Below, piece after piece: positions 46,733-58,700 of a stretch of DNA of 64,000 bases. Source of the DNA: Chelydra serpentina (Eukaryota > Chordata > Testudines > Chelydridae); assembly GCA_037349315.1 (NCBI GenBank), contig JBAIAC010000059.1, forward strand, positions 21,670,501-21,734,500. The letters are read 5' to 3'. How positions within the stretch are numbered: position 1 is the first letter of the stretch; each line of letters opens with the position of its first letter. The notes under the pieces are model-generated. The model saw only the letters and a program-made list of their open reading frames with translations, was not told the DNA's origin and ran no database searches. Both the position numbers and the translations under genes were made by a program.

Positions 46733-49700
46733 ATGTTAAAACTAAAACACAAGCTCTGGTATTACTGCTAGCCTGTGCGGGAGAGGCGAGAAGGCAATAG
46801 GTTACATGCACTAAATGAGAGAGAAGGATGGGCCAAGCAGAAGCATGGGAACTGGGTCTGACTTGGGTTTCTTCTGGCTTTAGGCACATCACAAAGCCTT
46901 CCTGCCTCAGTTTCCCCCGCTGTGAGATGGGCTGGGTCATTAGCTGTCTGGCAGGGGTTAGCACTCACATAGGCCATATGTGAAGCATTGTAACTTGTTA
47001 GGGTTCTCCCAACAAATTTTTTGGTGGCCTCAGAATGCAGCCACCTACTCTTGCTGGTGGCTGCTATGACAGTTTTTCCAAAAACCTTAATTAACTTTAG
47101 GAAAAACAAACAAATATGCGCACATACAAGTCCAAATCATTAATTGTAGGGTGTTTTTTTTGCAGACTCAATAATAACAATGTACAGTTGTCTCTATTCT
47201 TTACTGGACCTAAACAGAATAGAAACACAAAGAAGGTGCTTTGCATGTTCTTGTCTTTTTGTTGCTGTTGTTTCTTTTGCTTTTTTGGTTGTTGGTTTTT
47301 TGTTTTGTTTAAGAATTGCTAGCTAGTAAGTCTGCTTCTGTGAAAAGTGATATTTGTATGATTGTTAATATCAGTTTTCACAGCGGCAGACTTGTAAGCT
47401 AGCTGGGAGCAGTGAAAAGTGATATTAACAAACATACAAATATCACTTTTCACAGCAGACTTACTCAGCAACAAAAGTAAACTTCTGTTTCACCACACTG
47501 GCTAACAAGAAGTCATAAAAACAGTTTCCTCAGGCATTCCAGTCCTTGTATTATGAGTGGTTCTTTAAAACCAATCTCTTCAAATAAAAGGTTCTTCTGA
47601 TCCCAAAGGACCAGCCACACACCCAGGTCAATATATAACTTAGATCTTATGCAAAAATCACTCTGGTGCCAATCCTTTAGTATCTAAAATCTAAAGGTTT
47701 ATTCATAAAAAGAAAGGTGAGAGTTAAAATTGGTTAGAGGAATCAAATACATACAATAAATGAACCTCCTTGGTTCAGGCTTGCAGCAGTGATAGAATAA
47801 ACTGCTGGCTTGGTAAATCAAGTCTCTGGCTTCTTCCAAATACTTGGAAAGTCTTCCATCCATTGCTTAGAATGCTCCCATTAGTATAGTTCATAGTCCA
47901 GAGGTTTGGGCAGGAAAGAGACAAAATGGAGGAGTTTCCGGGGCCTTTTATCTCTTCTTCCATGTGACGGGAATCTCATTGTTCTTTCTTTTGAAAAGTA
48001 CAGTAACAAGATGGTGGTTGGAGTCACATGGGCAAGTCACATGTCCATACATTTCACCTAGTTATTGCAGGAAGCCATTACCTATACTTCAGATGGAATG
48101 TCCACAGGACAGTCCATTCAGTGTAGATGGGCATCTCCCATGGTCCATTGTCAGTTAAGTGTCCCTTGAGGAGCCACTTACTTTGACTAGTCCCTTCAAG
48201 CTGTGCTGGCTAACTACCTTTTTGGCGTTACCCCAGGAGCAAACATTTGAAATCCAGGTATAGAGCCAATATTCATAACTTCAAATGCAAAAATGATACA
48301 TGCATACTGATAGCATAATCATAACCAGCAAATCATAGCCTTTTCATAGTTACTTCACTTGACAACCATTGTACAAGATTTGTTGCAAATATATAACAGT
48401 GGTTGCAACAATGATCTATATGGTCATATTTTAATCAGATAACATCACAGGACCGTTTCCCTCATTCTGCCTCAATGAACTCGGGTATTCGGGCATCAGA
48501 GGTTGCTGATTTGATTATTGTTCAACTGCCAGGTGTTGCCAGTGACGGCAGAGGAACTGGCAGAGATCACGGATGATCCAGAGTCCAGAGCCAGTCCCCT
48601 GCTCTGCCTCTCCCAGAATTCCACTGTGGATTTCCTCAGGCCAGTTAAAATTCAGCTCCCGCTACCTCCAGGGGTCACAGGTTAGTATATGCCCAGTAAT
48701 GCTAATGGAAAGCTTCTGTGCTAAAATCATACTACTTGACAAGTTATCTTTCAATTTCCCCCCAGGGAATTGATGTAATAAACTAAACTGTGAACAAACG
48801 GCACCTTTCAAGGTTTGTGCATTGGACCCTGATGTTCCTAACCACAAAGCTTAGTACATCAGTAGTAGAAGAACTGTAATAGGCTGCTAATATTTCCCAC
48901 TGCTTTCTGAAGAGTGCTGGTGGGACAGGTCCTCTTTCATCATAAAGGAATACTGATGCCAATGCCATCCCATGGAAACAAGATATTCCTCCCTTATTCC
49001 AGAGTAACGGATCAGAAGAGGTTGGGGAGGTGGGAAAACACTCATACTTGGCCATCTACAGAAAACACTATCTTGATTTAATGCCTTCTGGCTCCCTAAA
49101 TGCTTCACAAAAATTACATACTGTTTAAATGTACAAGAGTAAATGAAAGCAATGGTAAGGTTATACATTATTTGGTGCCTGATTCTGATCTCGGTGTGAA
49201 TCATAAGTGACTCCATTGAAGTTGCAAGTTAGAGTCTGGCTTTCCAACACTAGCAGTTCAGGAAATGTAAAGATGTAGGTTCCAACAGTGCGCAGAATAC
49301 GGATTGATTATATTGTGAACCAACATAAGGGATTAACAAGATGCTGTTAGCTACAACATTCACCTAATAAAGGTGAAGCAAAACTGGACTGGGCACATCC
49401 TGGTGATGCTTGGGAAATGATCTTTTAATACAGGATCTAGACCAGGGATCTCAAACTCAAATCACCACGAGGGCCACATGAGGACTAGTACATTGGCCCG
49501 AGGGCCGCATCACTGAAACCTTTTCATACAACGATACAAAAGAATTCTATTAAAAGTCAATGTAGTAACTTTTTAAAAACTGTAATGCAAAAAGTCAATG
49601 CTAATTTGACAATCATTTCATTTTTGGCCACTTAGCTGGCAGCGTTTTGCATCAACCAGAGCATCAATATTAGGTTTCGTCTCAGGATATCAAACCTCTC

Positions 49701-52700
49701 TCAGTGTTGCTTGCAAATGTGTATCAGTGAGCCTTGACCTTAACACAGATTTGTTAACCTTCATGGAAGAGAAAAACTGTTCACATATATATGTACTTCC
49801 AAACATTGCCATTACCCTTGCGGAAGCAGAGAATAACATGGGAAATCTTTCTTGTGAAAGAAACCGGTAGAATTCTGGAATTCCAACATCTGTATACTTC
49901 TGCTTCAAAATGGTATCACACTGAAGCTCCGCTAACTCCATCTGCATTTCCTCTGCAACATTGTGAATTTCCACAGCAAATGGTATGGAAAAAATTTGAA
50001 AATGTGGTTCAAGTGCCTTGAAACCTTTAAACCGCACATCGAACTGTTTGTGTAAGTTAGAAATGATATCTGCATATTCTTTCAAGGATTTGGGTTCAAC
50101 TTTTCTTAAGGAATCCAGAGTCAAGAAATGAACCAAGTTGCCAGCAGTCAGCTGTTTCCCCCACAAAGTAAGCTTGACTTTGAATGACTTAACACTGTCA
50201 CACATCTGTGTCATCACCGATTTTCTACCCTGAAGCTTCAAGTTCAGTGCATTCAGGTGATCAGTTACATCTGTTAGAAAAGCAGATAAAAGTGGAATCA
50301 GCAAGCTGTGGAACCTCCTTGATTTTCATTTTTATGAAGGAATCAATTTCCTCTCTAAGTGCAAAAAAACGCTTCAAAACATTTCCATGACTCAGCCATC
50401 TAACTTCAGTGTGTGATACAGAAGTTCCCCATATTCTCTGTCCATACATTGACTTCAGTGGATCCAGGATTTCACTCCAAATAATTAGGGACAAATCTCG
50501 CAAACTCCTGTTGAGACAGATCCTTTGAGGAGCTGAGCATGCCCAACTGGAATTTAGGATGTTCAGCTGGTACTTGGTATATTGCAGGATGTTGCACAAA
50601 TGAAGTTTTCCCTGAGTAAAAATCCTGAATCTCAGGATTTGATATGTGGTTAGTATTTAAAAAAACCAAAACAATAAAACAACTGGAAGACCTTTTATAG
50701 CCTATAGGATTTCTATTTAAGTATGTACAATAGAGTACCTGAACGTATCTTATTTAAGATGCTGAAGTTAAGCCAATGCATAAATTTAAGTTCAATTAAT
50801 AAAAACCTTAGTATGTTTGCAGACAATTCACAAACAGGAAGAAGGCTATAATGACTGAATAGTTCACCGAACTCTGCTGTCAAACAAGCGCCTTCTCCTG
50901 TTCTAATGAGAGCATAAATGTCCCTGCCTCTGCCCCCGGCCCAGCCCCTATTCCAACCCCTTCCCCAAATCCCCGCCCCGGCCCTGCCGCTTCTCTGCCT
51001 CCTCCCCTGAGCACGTCGGGTCCCTGCTCCTCCCCCCTCCCTCCTGGAAAGTCCTAAGTGCCGCCAAACAGCTGTTTGGTGGCAGGAAGTGCTGGGAGCT
51101 AGGTGGAGGAGCGGGGATGCCACTCCTTCTTAGACTCTAGATTGAACCTTTCTTTTAATATTGATAGTCAAAATCCCTTTCCTAATCCAGTCTCGCCAAA
51201 TGATGGGGTTGCCTGCTAGAGTTTCAGGTTAGATAGACACTCTGGTATGTAGAAGGAGGTTGTTTTTAAATTCAGTAGACTTGCTACGCCGGGTATTTTT
51301 GCCCCCACAGTAGCTGGTAATTGTTCTTTAGCGAATCGGTAGTAATGTGAGTGCAGCACCGTGGGAAAGGGAAAGAAGAAAAGGAGCAACCAGTTCTGCT
51401 TCCAGCTGGAGCCAGTCTGGGACTCAACCGCATGAGGGAAGGAGCCACTGTGCTGCATGGCTAAGAATGTTTGCCTGAGGGTAAAGTTTAAAGTTGGGAA
51501 ATCTCAAACCGTGTGTTTTGACAGAGAGCTGTACTCTTTGCAAGGCTACTTTAGTTTATTACCAGCACCCCACAGAAAGGACCCGACCCTTTTATTTTAC
51601 TAAAATCGACATGGAGGACTATTGATAAGGAGGGAATTCAGAGTAAGGCTCCTGAGAAGGGCATTCATTTTAATTTTGTTTTTCCCCCAAGGGGGAGAGG
51701 TAGTGCCTGCCATCTATTTAAATTGCTTATTATTTGCATGGTTAATGGGGTGAGGTTATCCTTGACTATGTTTTTAATTTCCTTAGGGAATAGGATGCCA
51801 AGATATCTGAGGTTTGTCTGTTAACATCTACATGTCCCTATAGGAAGGAGAAGTCACTTACAACTAGATCTCATGGGATCTTCTCTGCTTCGGACTTATC
51901 CCAATTTGTTCTGTAGCCATAGAATTTGCCAAAGTTTATCATTTGTAGGATGTTTGGAATGAATCTGGAATTTTTAATAACTAGGAGAATGTCATCGGCA
52001 TATCCTTTTTTTTTTTTTTTTTTTTTTTGGTCTCCTGAGTACCTCATTTGATCCCTTGAATCCCTTGGTGTTGCTAGTCTTAGAGGGGCAGCATCTCCTT
52101 GCTCAACCATCTTGTCTGCCAGAGGGTTGTCCGACAGCTTCTGCTTTTGGGGATTTTATTAGAAAATCTGGAGATGGAGCAGCATCCATAATGGTATTAA
52201 ATTAAAAGAAAAGAGTTGTAGAATAATCCCTGATGAATTAGATGGAGGGGGGGGGAAAGTGATTCAATTGCCAATGGTTGTGAACTTTAGGAGGTGAGGG
52301 CGGGAGCTGTAAAGCTATGCAGCCACCATTTCCCCCAGTCTAGAATTATTATTATTACAGTGTCACACGTGAACCCCAATTGAGATTGTGCTAGGCGCTG
52401 TCCAGATGAGTAGTAGGAAAGACAGTTCTTGCCCCAGAACATTAACAACCTAGCTAGAAGCCAATTTGCAGCTTTTCCCAGAGTGCCTGTTGTTGTCTGC
52501 ATGGGGGTATAACGTGGTCGCTGTTCATTGAGGCTCAAACTTCACTTCATGTAGCTTAGGACAAGAAGTGAGGCCTAATGCAGTCAACTGAAATGGCACA
52601 CAATGACAATTGCCTTGGCAATTTAATTTATCTTTGGTTAAATTGATTTCCTGCTCACAGAGACATTTGTCTGGATGAGATGGGGGTGGTGTTTAGGAGG

Positions 52701-55700
52701 GGACCCTGGCAAATGGAGAAGTTTCGCTTGTCTAAGCCTATTAATTCCGGTTTTCCTTTGATAGCCCTTGGCTTTCTTGTTGTTTCTATTAGTGTCGCGC
52801 ATAACGGGCTGTGATACTTCTCAGGGTTGTGAGGCACCTCGCTTCCCCCTGCCCTTAGTGTGAGGAAACCTTGTCTGTACTTGCCATGGGTCAGCTCCCC
52901 AACTCTGCCAGCCATGGGCAACACACGCACTTCCCTCTCAGCCCATCTGGGCTCCACTATCCCTCTGCGGGTTAGTGATAGGCACACGCCAGCCCGAGTC
53001 CTCCAAACGTCTCCCTGCAGTGTCCAACCCCTGTTCCACTGGAGATTCACAGATCCACTGCTCCCAAAGGAACAGTACCCCCCGCCCCCCAGCTTACCAC
53101 TTATACCTCACCTCACAGCTCCGCTTACCACACAGTACGTACAGATGATTACAGTGAAAACAGGTACAAGTTTATTTAACACAGAGAAGAGAGTCGCATG
53201 ATAGCAAGTCTCAGCGTATTAGAGACAAACGGTTGCCTATACAGTAAAATCATAACGTGCATTCTAGAACCTAGACTTATTTAACTAGTTACTTTTATGT
53301 CTTATAGAGTTAGGCTCACCCCAAATCCTTCCAGTGTATTTCACCCAGGCTTAGCTGCGCCCTTCAGTTTGCCCCCACAGTGAAAGATCCAGGATGTACC
53401 TCTGTACCCCCAGTGATACCCCCCCTCCGACTCCATTGTCTTTACTTATAAACAGGATGCTCCCCATGCTGATTTATTTATTTTATTTCCCCCCTGAGAG
53501 ATTTTTTTTCTTGTCAACTTCACAATCTCTTGATTAGCATTTGGCTCAGTCTGTAATTAGTTCTCCACTAGGACACGGACAGTACACACATGACTAGATA
53601 GATACATGTCTCTTCCCTTCTGCCTGATAGGAGCATGTTTATCACCTTCTAGTGACCTGTCGTAACTTACTTACCTTAGGAATGTATTTTTCAGTATGGA
53701 TACTTAACTCCTTAAATCCTATTTGTACATACATCTCACAGTGATTAGGGTGACCACTGTGTTACTGGTTGTTGGTAGAGACTACACATGCCACCCTTTG
53801 GCATTCTATTATGTAGACATCAGGCCCAGGGAAGCCCTTTTCAAATCCTATGCACCTCCTGTGCTTCCTGCCAGTTGGCATCAAGAGGCCCCTGGGACAC
53901 ATGGGCCCCCAGGACACATGGGCCCCCGTCAGGATTGGGGCCTCTCTGTGCCAGGTGCTGTACAACCATATAGGAGTCAGAGGTAGAAAAATACCTCTTA
54001 GGTCATGCAATCCATCTGCTTAGGAGGTAATCAAGTGGCTGACACGTTAAAGCTAGGAGTCCCACTGGAATAGCAAATCAGATATTCAGGGCTGGTCTTT
54101 TTTGAAGAAGTGCCCTGGCTGAGCTGGAATTTGGCATTTCCCAAAGGTAAGCGATTGTGGCTTTAAAAAAACAAAACAAAAAACAGCTCACCTAAGGCTC
54201 CAGCTGCTTTGCACTTGGGTTTGTAACGCAACAAGCAAGGCAAAAAATAAATCCATGTTCATCTAAAACTAAACAGGCTTGTATCTCTTGATTTTAGGTC
54301 TCACCCTAGATCGCTCCAGGCTGCATCTTCTTCACGGCAACCTGCAAGCCCAAACCTGGGATGACATCACCAGTCAGGTTGTGCTGGAGTTTACCCACCT
54401 CTACGCGCGGTTTGAAGTCACCCATTTCTCCTGGTGAGCTCTGACCCACTCACGGACAGTGTTTGAAGAAGAGGCTGGAAGGTGTATGGGGAAAGGCGCA
54501 GCCAGACCAAAGGCCATGCTGCTGCTGTTGCCAGTTTCCCTTCCAGTCCCCAGCGCCTTTCCAGAGTTGCTCTTTCCCCTAAAGAAGGATGGAATTCCGT
54601 AGCTTTATACCTGCGGTTAATACTCCCAGTTCCTTGGCGCACAGTACAGCTGCACCAGAAAGAAAAGCTTGGTTCTGTGTCCCGGGGGCGGAGGTTCTAT
54701 TTCTCCTCACTTCACATCCCACCGGATTGCAGTGAGCAGATTCGTGGTTGCCCTTGTAGGCCAGGTATCTTTAAAGGGGCCATGCGTAAGCTAGTACATT
54801 CCCACTCAGCACCTATATCCATTCAGTGGTAAGGTTCCTGGCCACCACTCCTCCCAGCTGCCGGAATCCTTCCCTTGTCCATAGGCTGCTGATGCAACCT
54901 TTCCCCCTCACTTGTAAGTTCTCTCGCTCACTCTTGGGCTGGGAATCTGCTTTTTGGAGGATAACCTGCGTCAAGAGGACAGGATGGTGCCTGCAACTAA
55001 GGTCCCTCGAAATCCAGCTTTTCCTAATTTTTGTCTTTCCCCTTTGATAGAAAGGAAGTGTCATTTTAAGATCCACGCCCTCGGCTTCCTTGTCCTTTCC
55101 CTTGGCTTCTCTGCTGGCAGAGGAATCCCGCCCTCATTTGCTCCCTTCCCCAGGTACTGGCTGTGGTATACCACCAAGACCTACATCGGCGGCATCGCCA
55201 GGAAGGTGTATGAGAGGCTGCGCCTGTACCAGGTGAACTTCATAGCGCTGCAGAGGAAGAAGGACCCCGAGCAAGTCTTGCTGCAGTGTGTCCCCAAGCA
55301 CAAGGTACTGCAGAGATGTTGGAGATGAGGTGATGGGAGCAATTGTGCCTGGCATATTCACCAAATGTCTCTGCCCCTTTAGCCCTCGGCTGTTTGATTG
55401 ATTGAGGGTTCCTGTTGCAATGGTGGTTTTTGTGCCAGGGACACCAGCCCGCTGGGAAGTGGACAGAGCAATAGCATATTTCACACAGCTGTCTGGTGCA
55501 ACGATTACCAGTCTAGTTCAGCCTGATGACTTAATGGTGAAAGCTGTGCTGTCCCGTTGTTATCCCCTGGACTGGCTGGTCCCACTTTTGTATAATTCTT
55601 GTGTATTGGGCTCCAGTATTGAAATAAAACACATTTATAAACACCGGAAGGGAAACATCAAGCCTTGGGCGTCAGGGGTGAAATCCTGGCTTCAGTGAAG

Positions 55701-58700
55701 CTAAAATCGCAAGATTCCCGTTTGACTCCAGTGGCGCCAGGATTTCACCCCCGGAGTCTGTTTTCCTAACAAGGAAGTTGGTCCCAGAGGGTTCACTGGT
55801 AGGATATTACAAATCCACGTGCTGGGTGAGAGATGCTGCACAGCATTAGCCTCACTCAAACTGTCTTTGAGAAGTAAGAGCTTATACCTCTTCAGGTATC
55901 TGCACGCTGCTATCCCAGGATGAGGCTTTCAGCAGACACACAACACATTGTATCCGGGCCTCAGCGAAATGGCATTGCGGCACGGGAGTTGTGTGGAAAA
56001 TATCTCCCCATGACTAAACATCCAGGGAAATGGAGAGTGAATAACTACTTTGGTTTTGAAGGGTTACTGACAGGTTAAAATTCATCTGCTCGAACACCCA
56101 GCCACTGCGGTTGCTAATGACGCCGAAGGAATTTTCAACCTCTGATTGCAACATTGTTGTAGTCCCATTGGTCCCAGGATATGAGAGCGAGAAAGTAGGT
56201 GTGGTAATATCCTTTATTGGACCAACTTCTGTGGGTGAAAGGTACAAGCATTTGAGCTACTCGGAGTTTTTCTTCAGGTCTGGGGAAGAAAGTCGAGAGA
56301 GTCTGAGCTAAATAGAAGTTTGGCCCAACTTGTATTTAGCTTAGACACTCTGCTTCCTTCCCCAGAGCTGAAAATGGAATTAGACCAGCCAGTTTACAAC
56401 TGATACACTAGCAGGGTGCTGAAGCATAAGAAAAGGAGGGCCAGTTAGATATGGGCAGAACCATCCACTCTGGCACTAGTCCAGCGTGGGCTGGAACAGT
56501 TCAGACCATGCTGGTATTTAGCCTTGCTGTCAGCAGGACTAAACATAAATAGTTGTTTCTCCCCCACCACAAACCATGAAGCATACTTGTGTGCGTGGAC
56601 ACCGTGTGTTGTATAAGCATTCCAGGGGAACCACGTGATTCTTAGCTACAGTCACTTTTTTAATGACCAATTAGACCTTTATGTCCCACCCCCTGGTGGT
56701 GGTTTTTTTGTTGTTGTTGTTTTTTTCTTTCTTTCTTTTTAAATTTATCTTGGAAAAATAAACCCTTTCCACTGAAAGTGCAAGAGAGAGATGTCTTGGA
56801 CCCATTTCGAGGGGGTGGGAGGTCTGTGAATGTGCAAAGCCTAAACAGACCCGCATGTTGCTTTCATCCTTGGTAGGTCGATCCTGTTCTGGGAAAGCTT
56901 CATGACCGCTACCAGGGACCGGAGCCCTCTGACATTGTGGAGTTGTTTGAGGGAGAGCAGTTCTTTGCAGCCTTCGAGCGAGGCATCAACATCGATGCCG
57001 GTATGGCAGAGCCCTCTTGTCCAATCTGCTTGCCGTCTTTCCTCCATCCCTGTCACCTTCAGTTTCCTCCCAGCAGCTGCAGCTCCATTCTGTATTCGCT
57101 TAGCTGGTCTGGCAAATGGCGCTTAGCACGGCTGCCTGTGCTGATCAGCTGATGGGCAATTCAGCAGTCCTTCTGCTCTCTGGAGCCAGAGTGAGAGGCC
57201 TGCGGGACCTCCTTTTGGTAGTGAATTCTCCCTATGGAATCACTGCTCCCAATGCTGCTTCCAGGACCATGCTGAATTCTGCTCTCCTCATAGCAAACCA
57301 CAACAACCCCCAGAGGGCTACAGGCTAGTACAGTGTATTTATTCCATAGGTAAGCTGAGTACATGACCTGTATACTCCTAGCACACACTAGCTGATCTAA
57401 CAAGTCTCATCCATTTCTGATGTAGTCTACATACAAAGCCATTTCTATGGGGAGAAAGCCCGTGGGACAGTCCAGCCCAGAGAACTCCCTGTGTGGAGTT
57501 GAAATGCCTATCTGTCTTGTTGGCCGTCCTCATTTTATCTCCCTCACTCACTCAGTTTACAGGGGGTGGGACAAAAACTACAAGACGTATCCTGGGGCTG
57601 CCAGGTGGGAAGGGGTGTCACAGCTGCACTCTGAGCCTGCTCCTGATCTGATACCCTGGTGTAATTCCACTGTGACTACATCAAAGACAATAGAGTCACT
57701 CTCGATTGGCCCTGGGGTAGATGATCCCAGAATCGGACCCTTTACCAATGACTCTCTCAGGACTCCGTAGCCTAGTCTCGGGGCACCAGAAACCCTCACC
57801 TACCCTTTGTCACAGGCATTTGGCAGGATGGTACAGTGTATGAGTCCTAAGGCAACATATGCAGCATTATTTTTTCCTTTATCCCTACTCATATTCCCTG
57901 CACCATTAAGGAAATGTAAAAGAGACCCATGGTTTATTTTGTGTAAACAGGAGTAACTTTCCAGCTGGTTCCCCCTGCTCATTAGTGATCCGTTCCTGGG
58001 AAGGACCGATGCAATATTTAACCTCCCCTCCCTTTGCACTCCTTGCAACTCCTCTTCCTCCAGTGGCTGTTTTCCTTTTGCTCCTGCATGATCTGCTTCC
58101 TTCACGGTCACGGGTGGCAGTCTGTCCCAGAAGGGTACGAGCCAGAAAATAGGGAGGAGTGGGTTCTGGTCTGGGAAGCTGCTGATGTAGCCAGGGCCGG
58201 TGCTTCCACTAGGTCGCCTAGGGTGGCAGGATTTGGGGGGCGGCATTTCGGCAGCGTCTCCCCGGCGGCAATTTGGCGGCAAGAAAAGCGGCCGCCGAAA
58301 CGCCACCGAGAACGCAGCTTCACAGGAGCTGCCGCCGAAGCACCGAGCGCTGCTGCTTAGGGCGGCAAAAACCCTAGCCCTTGCCTAGCAGCAGGAAGGT
58401 TTTTCTGTGCATCAATTGATTGATTGATTTTTCCCTGGCTCCGTTCAGACCGCCCCGACTGTGTGGACGGACGGATCTCCTTCATCTTCTACTCCCACTT
58501 GAAGAACATGAAGGAAATCTATGTGACCGCTGAAGTGGACAGGAAAGGCCAAGCTGTGAAAGGGCAGGTGAGTTTCTGGGGATAGGGCTCACCAGCCCAA
58601 GAGCCTCGTTTGCTTTTTCCGCAGACATCGGCTTTCCTGTGGCGCCCCTTGCCGCAGCGCCTCGGCCTTGAGTATGTCAGTGATTCGAGTTTCTGCTTTT

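Noticed and set aside
49690..50599. A working GTF2IRD2-like host gene
   Set aside because: The two halves are in different frames, there is no N-terminal part or introns, and a hAT-type terminus lies next to it. It is a transposon relic.
55402..55698. 98-codon plus-strand frame after PIDD1 exon 10
   Set aside because: Intron sequence with no family resemblance; PIDD1 phase continues correctly from 55304 to 56877 without it.
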